Below, in pieces: positions 9,002 through 17,147 of a stretch of DNA of 64,000 nucleotides. Every line of letters begins with the position of its first letter. Position 1 is the stretch's first letter. Made by a program: the position numbers and the translations under genes. The notes beneath the pieces are model-generated. The model ran no database searches, had not been told where the DNA came from, and worked only from the letters and a program-made list of their open reading frames with translations. The stretch comes from Natronosporangium sp035305625 (GTDB lineage Bacteria; Actinomycetota; Actinomycetes; Mycobacteriales; Micromonosporaceae), in NCBI GenBank assembly GCA_963809545.1, contig CAWEKD010000005.1:992001-1056000 (forward strand), in the 5' to 3' direction.

Positions 9002-10173
9002 TGGCACGCCTGCGAGATGTGGACATCGTCGGGGTCGCCACCACACCGTTCGGCAAGCACCTCGACCGTAGCCTCGGTTCTCTGGCCGGTGAGGCCGCCG
9101 AAGGCGCGCTGGCGGACGCCGGCCTAGCGCCCACTGATGTGGAGTATGTGGTCTTCAGCAATGCGGCAGAGGGGGTGCTCACGGGTCAAGAGATGATCCG
9201 TGGCCAGGTCGCCTTGAAGGGCACTGCTCTGGCCGGCCTTCCCATAATCAACACTGAGAACGCCTGCGCCTCGGGAAGTGCGGCTGCTCACCTCGCCTGG
9301 CTCGCGGTGGCGTCCGGGTTGGTGGATACCGCCATCGCCATCGGCGCCGAGAAACTGCACCACGCTGACAAAGCACGCTCATTCCTGGCGATCGAATCCG
9401 GGACCGACCTCACCCTCGATCGCGAGGGGGCCGAGGTAGCGGGCAGCTCGGTCATGATGGGCGCTTACGCCAAGGAGGCCCGCGCGTACGCCCAGCAGTA
9501 CGGCGACATCACCGCCGCCCTGGCCGCCATCGCCTGCAAGAACCGTGCCTACGCCAGCGACAACCCGTACGCTCAGTTCCGCACTCCGATCACCGCGGAT
9601 GATGTCGCGGCCAGTCGCCTGGTCGCCGATCCGCTCCGACTGCTGACCTGCTCCCCGTTGACCGACGGCGCCGCCGCGCTCGTCTTCCGCCCAGCCGGTA
9701 CCGGTGTGACCGGTGGGCGGCCCGCCGTGCGAGTCGCGGTATCGACGTCAGTCAGCAATGGGCCGGAGGGGCCGGTAGTCGCCCGCGCGTCTCAGTCCGC
9801 CTATGCCCAAGCGGGCATCGGCCCGGACGAGGTCGACGTCTTCCAATTGCACGACGCCTGCGCGTTCGCCGAGCTGTTGCAGTACGAGCAGGTGGGCATC
9901 GCCGCGCCAGGAACCGCCGCCGCCGCGGTGCAGGAGGGCCGTACCGGCCCAGGCGGTGACAGCCCGGTCAACACCGACGGTGGACTGCTCTCCCGGGGGC
10001 ACGCCCTGGGAGCGACCGGCCTCGCGCAACTGGCTGAGCTGGTCCGCCAGCTACGGGGCGAGGCGGGAGCGCGGCAGGTCGCCAACGCTCGCCATGGCTT
10101 GTGCGTCAACGCCGGGGGGTGGATGGGCACGGACTACGCCACGGCTTTCGCGACGCTTCTGGTGAAAGCCTGA
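9001..10173 (+). CDS. Thiolase family protein (SCP2-type acetyl-CoA acyltransferase-like)
   Basis: A 390-residue thiolase fold. The nucleophilic Cys lies in NACASGSAA, a conserved His in LSRGHALGATG, and the C-terminal motif is HGLCVNAGG. It resembles the SCP2-thiolase/lipid-transfer group more than classic FadA. Members of that group often work with a small OB-fold DUF35 partner, which is not present here. ATG 9001 overlaps the CMD stop, so the genes are coupled. It would carry out a thiolytic or retro-Claisen cleavage of a CoA ester made by the CoA-transferase. Substrate unknown. Confidence 0.85.
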   Translation: MARLRDVDIVGVATTPFGKHLDRSLGSLAGEAAEGALADAGLAPTDVEYVVFSNAAEGVLTGQEMIRGQVALKGTALAGLPIINTENACASGSAAAHLAWLAVASGLVDTAIAIGAEKLHHADKARSFLAIESGTDLTLDREGAEVAGSSVMMGAYAKEARAYAQQYGDITAALAAIACKNRAYASDNPYAQFRTPITADDVAASRLVADPLRLLTCSPLTDGAAALVFRPAGTGVTGGRPAVRVAVSTSVSNGPEGPVVARASQSAYAQAGIGPDEVDVFQLHDACAFAELLQYEQVGIAAPGTAAAAVQEGRTGPGGDSPVNTDGGLLSRGHALGATGLAQLAELVRQLRGEAGARQVANARHGLCVNAGGWMGTDYATAFATLLVKA

Positions 10174-10207
10174 GCTGCGCGGACCGATAGTGGAGAAAGG
10201 GGAATCA

Positions 10208-10984
10208 GTGGACTACTACCAGAAGGGTCAACAGGTTCTGGTCGATCTGGGATGGAACAAGGACCTCAACTCGAGACCTCCGCTCGCTGACCTGGACCAG
10301 GGGTTCTGGGACCACACGCTGGAAAATCTTCTCGGACGGGTCTGGGGGCGTCCCGGCCTCAGCGTGCGTGACCGGGAGATCGTCGTGCTGTCGGTCCTGG
10401 CTGCGGTGGTGAGCCCGGTCGGGATCGCTACCCACCTGCGCAAGGCGCACTACATCGGTCTGTCCGAACGCCAGGTGCGGGAAATCCTCGTCATCGTGGG
10501 CGCGCTCGCGGGCTGGGAGACCACTGCGGCGGCCGCCGCACAGTTCGACCGGCACCTGGCCGAACCCAATTCGAGTTGGCCGGAGTCGCAGCGGGTGCGT
10601 CAGGAGGAACGGCCGGACGTGTCGGTGGAGGCCGTGGTGCGGCAGCTCCTCGACCTGGGTATCCCGGGAGACAACAGTGCCCAGATTGCTGAGCGGGCGG
10701 CACAGGCACCGCTGCCGGAGCGTGCCCAGGCCGACATCGCCCTCATGAGCGACGGCCCATCGCTATCCGCCCGTGACCGGCAGATCGTCATCATCTCGGC
10801 GCTCATCGCCATGAACTCCGACGACGTACGGGCTCACTTCGCGAACCGTGATCACGTCGGGCTCACCGAGGTCGAGCTGCGCGAGATCGTCATGCAGGCC
10901 GGCTACTACTGTGGCTGGCCGAAGTTCGCGGAGGCGACGGTGCGGCTGAACAAGGTGCTGCGGGCCTCGGCCTCCGAGAGCTGA
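10208..10984 (+). CDS. CMD family protein with two CMD domains in tandem
   Basis: The 258-residue product contains two CMD-like halves: RDREIVVLSVLAAVVSPVGI near residue 60, and ARDRQIVIISALIAMNSDD near residue 195, each followed by a helix of the H/R-VGLTEVELREIV type. Such internal duplication is less common than single-domain CMD proteins. I prefer GTG 10208, which has GAGAAAGGGGA five bases upstream, to GTG 10190. The halves lack the CxxC of AhpD. It closes the catabolic run before a 200-bp gap and icmF. Confidence 0.8.
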   Translation: MDYYQKGQQVLVDLGWNKDLNSRPPLADLDQGFWDHTLENLLGRVWGRPGLSVRDREIVVLSVLAAVVSPVGIATHLRKAHYIGLSERQVREILVIVGALAGWETTAAAAAQFDRHLAEPNSSWPESQRVRQEERPDVSVEAVVRQLLDLGIPGDNSAQIAERAAQAPLPERAQADIALMSDGPSLSARDRQIVIISALIAMNSDDVRAHFANRDHVGLTEVELREIVMQAGYYCGWPKFAEATVRLNKVLRASASES

Positions 10985-11102
10985 CGACAGCGCTGAACCT
11001 GCGGAACAGTTTCGCCGTAGCCCAGGTCGTCATGCTCCGCTATTCCATCGGAAACATCTCCGCGTGAGTGGAGCCGCGTAGGTCTGGAGATGTCACCGGA
11101 GC

Positions 11103-11156
11103 GGAGGGTGTCCATGTTCGACTTCGCTGGCTCGAGGTCGGACATGGACACCCTCC
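11103..11156 (+). promoter_or_regulatory. Long inverted repeat upstream of icmF
   Basis: A perfect 15-bp inverted repeat, GGAGGGTGTCCATGT at 11103-11117 and its complement at 11142-11156, encloses 24 bases that can partly pair. It ends 24 bp before the icmF ATG. There is no T-run after it, so it looks less like an intrinsic terminator than an operator or a 5'-UTR hairpin. It could regulate icmF or end transcription of the CMD gene. It does not resemble a cobalamin riboswitch, which is much longer. Confidence 0.5.
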
Positions 11157-11180
11157 TAGCCACGTCGCACTAGGAGCGCC

Positions 11181-14100
11181 ATGAGCCGGTCAAAGTCCAC
11201 TGCTGAGTCTGCCCCCGCGTTGCATGTTCCGGTTTATCCGGTGCGGTTTGTGACTGCGGCGAGTTTGTTTGATGGGCATGATGCGGCGATCACGATTATG
11301 CGGCGGTTGCTGCAGAGTCAGGGTGCTGAGGTTGTGCATTTGGGGCATGACCGGAGTGTGGAGGAGGTGGTGACGGCTGCGGTGCAGGAGGATGTGCAGG
11401 GGGTGGCTGTCTCCTCCTATCAGGGTGGGCATGTGGAGTATTTCAGCTACCTGGTGCAGCGGTTGGCTGAGCGGGGGGCTGGGCATGTGCGGGTGTTTGG
11501 TGGTGGTGGGGGGACGATTGTTCCGGAGGAGATTGAGCTGTTGGCCCGGCGGGGGGTGCGGATTTTCAGTCCGCAGGATGGGCAGCGGCTTGGTTTGCCG
11601 GGGATGATCAATGAGTTGATCCGGGCGTGTGATGTGGATCTGTCTGTCCGGGGTCCGGATGTGGCGGCGGTGCGGGCGGGGGATCAGGCGGCGTTGGCGC
11701 GGGCGATCACGGTGTTGGAGGCCGGTGCTGATCCGAAGCTTGCGGAGGTGGTGCGGGCTGCGGCGGCGGAGCGGTCTGTGCCGGTGTTGGGGATCACGGG
11801 GACGGGGGGTTCGGGGAAGTCGTCGTTGACGGATGAGTTGGTGCGGCGGCTGCGGCGGGATAGTGGGGATTCGGTGCGGGTGGCGGTGTTGGCGGTGGAT
11901 CCGACCCGTCGCCGGGGTGGGGCGTTGTTGGGTGACCGGATCCGGATGAACAGTATTGCTCCGGAGGTGGTGTATTACCGGTCGTTGGCGACTCGGACTC
12001 CTGGTGTGCAGGTGCCGGAGCATCTTGCTGACATTATCGCTGCGTGTAAGGCTGCTGGTTATGACTTGGTGATTGTGGAGACGCCGGGGATCGGTCAGGG
12101 GGATGCGGCGATTGTGCCGTACTCGGATGTGTCGTTGTATGTGATGACGCCGGAGTACGGGGCGCCCAGCCAGCTGGAGAAGATCGACATGCTGGATCTG
12201 GCTGATGTGGTGGCGATCAACAAGTTTGAGCGGCGTGGGGCGCAGGACGCGTTGCGGGATGTGGCCCGGCAGATGGTGCGGAACCGGGAGCAGTTCGGTA
12301 CTCCGTGGCAGGAGATGCCGGTGTTCGGCACGAGCGCGGCCCGGTTCAACGATGACGGGGTGACTGCTCTCTACCACCATCTCAAGCAGCTGCTTGTCGA
12401 GCGTGGGCTTCCCGCTTTCTCCGGGGTGTTGCCGAGGGTGTCGGGGCGGACGTCGACGGGGTTGCGGTCGGTGATTCCGCCGGGGCGGGAGCGGTATCTG
12501 GCGGAGATCGCGGATACGGTGCGGCGGTATCACGCCACTACGGAGGAGCAGGTGGAGGTGGTGCGGAAGCGGCAGCATCTGCGCACCACCCGGGAGCTGC
12601 TGGCCCGGAAAGGTGATCCTGCGGAGGCGTCGGTGGCGGCGTTGTTGGCGCAGGTGGAACAGCAGCTTGATGGTGATGTCCGGGAGTTGTTGGCGAAGTG
12701 GCGGGAGGTCCGCGCCCGCTATGAGGGCGACGAGTACGTGTACACGGTGCGCGGTAGGGAGATCCGGGCGCCGTTGACGCGTACCACTTTGTCGGGTACG
12801 CGGTTGCCGCGGGTGGCGTTGCCGCGGGATGAGGACGAGGGGGAGCTGCTGCGGTTTTTGCGGAAGGAGAACCTGCCGGGGTTCTTCCCGTTCACCGCCG
12901 GGGTGTTCCCGTTGAAGCGTACCGAGGAGACCCCGGCGCGGATGTTCGCCGGGGAGGGGGACGCGTTTCGTACCAATCGGCGGTTCCACCTGCTGAGTGA
13001 GGGTCAGCCGGCCATCCGGTTGTCCACGGCGTTTGATTCGGTCACGTTGTATGGGCGGGATCCGGATCCGCGCCCGGACATCTACGGCAAGATCGGCACC
13101 TCTGGGGTGTCGATCGCCACCGTGGATGACATGCGGGAGTTGTATGCCGGGTTTGACCTGTGTGCCCCGAACACGTCGGTGTCGATGACGATCAACGGGC
13201 CGGCCCCGGCGATCCTGGCGATGTTCTTCAACGTGGCCATCGACCAGCAGCTGGACCGGTTCCGCAAGGAGCAGGGTCGGGAGCCCACGCCGGAGGAGGC
13301 CGCGCAGATCAGAGCCAGGGCGTTGTCGACGGTGCGGGGCACGGTGCAGGCCGACATCCTCAAGGAGGATCAGGGGCAGAACACCTGCATCTTCTCCACC
13401 GAGTTCGCGTTGCGGGCCATGGCCGACATCCAGGAGTGGTTCATCGCCAACCAGGTCCGCAACTTCTACTCGGTGAGCATCAGCGGCTACCACATCGCCG
13501 AGGCCGGGGCGAACCCGATCACCCAGCTGGCGTTCACCCTGGCCAACGGCTTCACCTATGTGGAGGCGTACCTGGCCCGCGGTATGCACATTGATGATTT
13601 TGCCCCGAATTTGTCGTTCTTCTTCTCCAACGGCATGGACGCCGAATACTCGGTGATCGGGCGGGTGGCGCGTCGGATCTGGGCGATCGCCATGCGGGAC
13701 CGCTACGGGGCCAACGAGCGGTCGCAGAAGCTGAAGTACCACGTGCAGACCTCGGGCCGGTCGCTGCATGCGCAGGAGATGGCGTTCAACGACATCCGCA
13801 CCACCCTGCAGGCGTTGTGCGCCATCTACGACAACGCCAACAGTCTGCACACCAACGCCTACGACGAGGCGATCACCACCCCCACCGAAGAATCCGTCCG
13901 GCGGGCGTTGGCGATCCAGATGATCATCGACGCCGAGTGGGGGCTGGCCGACAACGAGAACGTGCTGCAAGGCTCGTTCATCATCGACCAGCTCACCGAC
14001 CTGGTGGAAGAAGCCGTACTGGCCGAGTTCGACCGTCTAGCCGACCGGGGTGGGGTGCTGGGGGCGATGGAGACCGGCTACCAGCGGGGCCGGATCCAGG

Positions 14101-14435
14101 ACGAGTCGATGCTGTATGAGCAGAAGAAACACGACGGGTCCCTGCCGATCATCGGGGTCAACACCTTCCTGACCGAGGACTCCCACAAACCGGTGGACAA
14201 GATCGAACTCGCCCGGGCCACCGAAGAAGAGAAACAGTCCCAGCTGAAACGGCTGGCGGACTTCCACACCCGCCACGCCCACGAAGCCCCCGCCGCCCTC
14301 GAACGCCTCAAAACAGCAGCCACCAGCGGCGGTAACCTCTTCGAAGCCCTCATGGACGCCGTCCGCTACTGCTCCCTCGGACAGATCAGCGACGCGTTCT
14401 TCGAAGTCGGCGGCCAATACCGCCGCAACATGTGA
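11181..14435 (+). CDS. icmF: Fused isobutyryl-CoA mutase with G-protein chaperone domain (IcmF)
   Basis: A 1084-residue three-part enzyme of normal IcmF length. Residues 20-150 form the cobalamin-binding domain, with DGHDAAI (His33 as lower axial ligand) and later SSYQGGH. Residues 200-500 are a MeaB-like GTPase with P-loop GTGGSGKSS (about 207-215) and INKFERRGAQDALR. The rest is the methylmalonyl-CoA mutase-type barrel. It rearranges isobutyryl-CoA and n-butyryl-CoA (in some members also isovaleryl/pivalyl-CoA) using adenosylcobalamin, and the GTPase guards cofactor loading. The gene starts at ATG 11181 after AGGAG and stands alone after a 200-bp gap, so it may not belong to the upstream pathway. 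Third codon positions are G/T-rich in the 5' two thirds and C-rich near the 3' end. Confidence 0.95.
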   Translation: MSRSKSTAESAPALHVPVYPVRFVTAASLFDGHDAAITIMRRLLQSQGAEVVHLGHDRSVEEVVTAAVQEDVQGVAVSSYQGGHVEYFSYLVQRLAERGAGHVRVFGGGGGTIVPEEIELLARRGVRIFSPQDGQRLGLPGMINELIRACDVDLSVRGPDVAAVRAGDQAALARAITVLEAGADPKLAEVVRAAAAERSVPVLGITGTGGSGKSSLTDELVRRLRRDSGDSVRVAVLAVDPTRRRGGALLGDRIRMNSIAPEVVYYRSLATRTPGVQVPEHLADIIAACKAAGYDLVIVETPGIGQGDAAIVPYSDVSLYVMTPEYGAPSQLEKIDMLDLADVVAINKFERRGAQDALRDVARQMVRNREQFGTPWQEMPVFGTSAARFNDDGVTALYHHLKQLLVERGLPAFSGVLPRVSGRTSTGLRSVIPPGRERYLAEIADTVRRYHATTEEQVEVVRKRQHLRTTRELLARKGDPAEASVAALLAQVEQQLDGDVRELLAKWREVRARYEGDEYVYTVRGREIRAPLTRTTLSGTRLPRVALPRDEDEGELLRFLRKENLPGFFPFTAGVFPLKRTEETPARMFAGEGDAFRTNRRFHLLSEGQPAIRLSTAFDSVTLYGRDPDPRPDIYGKIGTSGVSIATVDDMRELYAGFDLCAPNTSVSMTINGPAPAILAMFFNVAIDQQLDRFRKEQGREPTPEEAAQIRARALSTVRGTVQADILKEDQGQNTCIFSTEFALRAMADIQEWFIANQVRNFYSVSISGYHIAEAGANPITQLAFTLANGFTYVEAYLARGMHIDDFAPNLSFFFSNGMDAEYSVIGRVARRIWAIAMRDRYGANERSQKLKYHVQTSGRSLHAQEMAFNDIRTTLQALCAIYDNANSLHTNAYDEAITTPTEESVRRALAIQMIIDAEWGLADNENVLQGSFIIDQLTDLVEEAVLAEFDRLADRGGVLGAMETGYQRGRIQDESMLYEQKKHDGSLPIIGVNTFLTEDSHKPVDKIELARATEEEKQSQLKRLADFHTRHAHEAPAALERLKTAATSGGNLFEALMDAVRYCSLGQISDAFFEVGGQYRRNM

Positions 14436-14573
14436 TCCCGATCGAGCCAGCAGGCGGCGGCTCCGGCCACCAGGGCTGAGTAGTCGGCGGCATGAGGTGG
14501 GTCGGCAAGGATACCGGATACTCCGACCTGGAGGTCACGCTGCTCATCGAGGTGAGGTCCTGGTAGGACGGGG

Positions 14574-15199
14574 CTAAGTGACCTCAGGTTCGGTCGGGCC
14601 CGCTGCCAGCGTTGGCTGACGGAGCTGTCCAGCCAGCCAACGGCGCAACCATTCTGTGAAGGAGATCCCCTCGGGGAAGCATCCTTGCTCGTCCACGTGA
14701 GGATCGAAGCCCCACATCATTGCCGATGGGGCAGAACAGTCGACGTACGAGTAAATGGCGCATCCCCAGTAGGCGATCGGAAAAGACCAGGGAACTCCTG
14801 CGGGTCCAGTAGATTTGCCGCCGTCATTCCCAGGTCGTCCGTGTGTCCGCCAGCGACCCCCAGGATGCCGTAGCCGGGACCGAAACCACCGTTGGCGACC
14901 TCACGATAGAGCCGACGGAGCAACGGCGGTAACCGATGACCGAGCCGTCGTTCGGCGTCCGCTACCGCCTCGGCGGAGGCGGGTGCGAGTGGCGGCAGCG
15001 GATCCACCGCTCCCACCGCCTTGGCGGCGAGGTGCTCCTGGGACCCGCGCTCTACCAGCCAACGGACCTCCTCGTCGGAGGGGGTCAGCACCCAGCCGCC
15101 ATCCGCATCAAGGTAGCCAGGGCGGACGAAGACCTGATCGCGGTAGTCGAGTGCAGCCACGCGAACGGCGATCGCTCGGAAGATCTCCTCTTCCCGCAT
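14574..15199 (-). pseudogene. SMI1/KNR4 (SUKH) family protein, frameshifted near 14790
   Basis: The product begins MREEEIFRAIAVRVAALDYRD and carries the SUKH pattern LPPLLRRLYREVANGGFGPGYG. After LLDPQEFP the reading frame is lost and stops at 14717. The adjacent frame gives the expected family ending (WSFPIAYWGCAIYSYVDCS, then FPEGISFTEWLRRWLAG) to a TAG at 14574-14576. One missing base joins them. SUKH proteins include immunity proteins against secreted or contact-dependent nuclease toxins, but no toxin gene is beside it. It is an isolated gene between icmF and tRNA-Pro. Confidence 0.65.
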
Positions 15200-15342
15200 C
15201 CGCGGAGTATCGCAGGCCGCGAGCAGACGCCAACGACGCTGACCCGTACCCCACTCGACCCGCGAGCGGACCGACGCGGGTCGGGGTGCCGTTGGTGCCT
15301 TCCCGCTGCCTCCTCGTCGGAGGGCCAGGCCCGAGGAAGCCG

Positions 15343-15366
15343 AAGACCCCTCCTCGGAGGGGTCTT
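15343..15366 (-). terminator. Hairpin terminator downstream of tRNA-Pro
   Basis: A perfect 11-bp inverted repeat (AAGACCCCTCC and its complement) with a 2-base centre lies 17 bp beyond the tRNA 3' end in the direction of its transcription. The stem is GC-rich, with A/T at both outer ends. Confidence 0.6.
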
Positions 15367-15382
15367 GACCAGCGATCTCTAT

Positions 15383-15459
15383 TGGTCGGGGTGGCGGGAT
15401 TTGAACCCACGGCCTCTTCGTCCCGAACGAAGCGCGCTGCCAAGCTGCGCCACACCCCG
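15383..15459 (-). tRNA. tRNA-Pro (CGG anticodon)
   Basis: Read on the - strand, it has a 7-bp acceptor stem CGGGGTG/CACCCCG, discriminator A and encoded CCA. The anticodon stem CTTCG/CGAAG encloses loop TTCGGGA, giving anticodon CGG. The T-arm contains GGTTCAAATCC. Length is 77 nt with CCA. It lies between the SUKH gene and the metallophosphoesterase gene. Confidence 0.95.
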
Positions 15460-15583
15460 AGGTATGCCGTCAGTAATAGTAGCGGACACCCGCCGGGAAG
15501 GCCCAGGGGGTTCCCCCGTGCCGGTGGAGCGCGGGGAACGGCGAGCCCCGACCAGAGGTGTCCGCTCCCCGCGCGCGAGTCGG

Positions 15584-16489
15584 TCAGCGAGGGATCAAGG
15601 TGAGGATGCTCGCCTCCGGGCGGCAGGCGAACCGGATCGGTGCGGTCGGGTGGGTACCCACCCCGGCGGATACATGCAGCCAGGTCGTGGTCTGGTCCGC
15701 CTCCGGCGGCCACGGGTGCAGCCCCCGGGCCAGGCGACGATCCAGGCCGCAGTTGGTGACCAGGGCCCCGACCCCGGGCACCCGCACCTGGCCGCCGTGA
15801 GTGTGCCCAGCCAACAGCAGGGTGAATCCGTCGGCGGCCATCGCGTCCAGCACCGCTGGTTCCGGGGTGTGGGTCACCCCGAGGTGGACCGCGGCTTCGG
15901 CGGAGACGGGGCCCGCGACCGCGGAGTAGTCGTCCCGCTCCAGGTGCGGGTCGTCCACCCCGACCGCCTCGACGGTCCGGCCACCGGCCTGGAAGGTGGT
16001 GCGAGCATTGTTCAGGTCGTGCCAGCCGGCTTCGGTCAGCAGCTCCCGCAGATCCTCCGTCGGCAGCGGCTCCCCGTGCACGTACTCCCGGTCCCGGTTG
16101 AAGTAGCGCAGCGGGTTGTGCCACACCGGCCCGCTGTAGTCGTTGGAGCCGAACACGAACACCCCGGGATAGTCGAACAGCGGCCCGAACGCCTGCGCGA
16201 CCGCCGGCACCGCCTCCGGGTGGGCCAGGTTGTCGCCGGTGACCACCACCAGGTCGGGGTCGAGTCCGGCCAGCTCCGCCACCCACTGCTGCTTGCGGCG
16301 TTGCCCCGGCATCATGTGCAGGTCAGACAGGTGCAGGATCCGGAACGGCTCCGCGTCCGAGTCGAGCACCGGTACGTCGTACCGCCGCAGCGTGAACATG
16401 TTCCGCTCCACCAGGGACGCGTACGCGAACGTGCCCGCTCCCAGCGCGACGAGGCCGCCGCCGATCCATCCCACAGTCCGTATCCGCAT
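15584..16489 (-). CDS. Membrane-anchored metallophosphoesterase (Rv3683/YkuE-like)
   Basis: The 301-residue product starts with one hydrophobic helix (TVGWIGGGLVALGAGTFAY) and then a calcineurin-like phosphoesterase domain. Metal-site motifs are HLSDLH, VVTGDN, GSND in place of the usual GNHD, and GHTHGGQV. I chose ATG 16489 because it precedes the membrane helix directly; a longer open frame upstream has no domain support. Relatives near ponA2 in other actinobacteria are described as metallophosphoesterases of undefined substrate. It is divergent from the yqeY gene with an 88-bp shared upstream region. Confidence 0.85.
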   Translation of the reverse strand: MRIRTVGWIGGGLVALGAGTFAYASLVERNMFTLRRYDVPVLDSDAEPFRILHLSDLHMMPGQRRKQQWVAELAGLDPDLVVVTGDNLAHPEAVPAVAQAFGPLFDYPGVFVFGSNDYSGPVWHNPLRYFNRDREYVHGEPLPTEDLRELLTEAGWHDLNNARTTFQAGGRTVEAVGVDDPHLERDDYSAVAGPVSAEAAVHLGVTHTPEPAVLDAMAADGFTLLLAGHTHGGQVRVPGVGALVTNCGLDRRLARGLHPWPPEADQTTTWLHVSAGVGTHPTAPIRFACRPEASILTLIPR

Positions 16490-16577
16490 GGTCGCCAGCC
16501 TAACCGGCCGGCGCACCCCCGCCCGTCGACGTATATTCCGGCGGCAGCGCGCCCCGAACCCGGTAGGTTGAGGCGAC

Positions 16578-17036
16578 ATGGGCACGCTCAAGGATCGGCT
16601 GAATGAGGACCTGCGCGCGGCGATCAAGGCGCGGGACGAGATCACGACCGCTACGTTGCGGATGGCGTTGACAGCGGTACGCAACGCCGAGGTGGGCGGG
16701 GACACGGTTCGGGACCTGCCGGACGACGAGGTTATCGCGGTGCTGAACCGGGAGGTGCGGAAGCGGCGGGAGGCGGTGGAGGCCTACACCGAGGCTGGCC
16801 GCGCCGAGCTGGCCCAGCGGGAGCAGGCTGAGCTCGACGTGCTCACTCGCTACCTGCCCGCCCAGCTGTCGGATGAGGAGCTGTCGGAACTGGTGTCCCG
16901 GGTGCTGGCGGCCGGCGGGTTCAGCGGCATGAAGGCGATGGGGCCCGCGATGAAGGCGGTGCAGGCGGAAGTGGCCGGTCGGGCGGAAGGGCGCCGGGTA
17001 GCCGACGAGGTGCGCCGCCAGCTCACCCAGAGCTGA
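16578..17036 (+). CDS. GatB/YqeY domain-containing protein
   Basis: A 152-residue protein with the YqeY pattern throughout: LKDRLNEDLRAAIKARD at the start, EVRKRREAVEAYTEAGR in the middle and LPAQLSDEELSELV toward the end, with MKAMGPAMKAV in the GatB-like tail. YqeY proteins share the helical tail domain of the GatB amidotransferase subunit, but their own role is not settled. ATG 16578 follows TTGAGGCG. It converges on the penicillin-binding protein gene, with a hairpin between them. Confidence 0.9.
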   Translation: MGTLKDRLNEDLRAAIKARDEITTATLRMALTAVRNAEVGGDTVRDLPDDEVIAVLNREVRKRREAVEAYTEAGRAELAQREQAELDVLTRYLPAQLSDEELSELVSRVLAAGGFSGMKAMGPAMKAVQAEVAGRAEGRRVADEVRRQLTQS

Positions 17037-17103
17037 CCGGCGGCCCCGGTCACCACGGAGCCCGGTCACCCAGGCGCTGGGGAGCGGTTGCCGGCGGAGA
17101 CGA

Positions 17104-17142
17104 CCGTGCCGGGTGCCCGGCCCTGTTGGACACCCGGCACGG
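17104..17142. terminator. Bidirectional hairpin between yqeY and the penicillin-binding protein gene
   Basis: The repeat CCGTGCCGGGTG at 17104-17115 is complementary to 17131-17142, with a 15-base loop, in the 111 bp between two convergent genes. Confidence 0.6.
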
Positions 17143-17147
17143 CTACG

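Noticed and set aside
11000..11180. Cobalamin riboswitch before icmF
   Set aside because: The region is too short and lacks the conserved B12-box pattern; only the simple inverted repeat is present.
11190..13970. Open frame of over 900 codons antisense to icmF
   Set aside because: It is Arg/His/Pro-rich with no domain pattern and mirrors the G/T-rich third positions of icmF. Similar long antisense frames lie under the cyclase gene. They are shadows of GC-biased coding.
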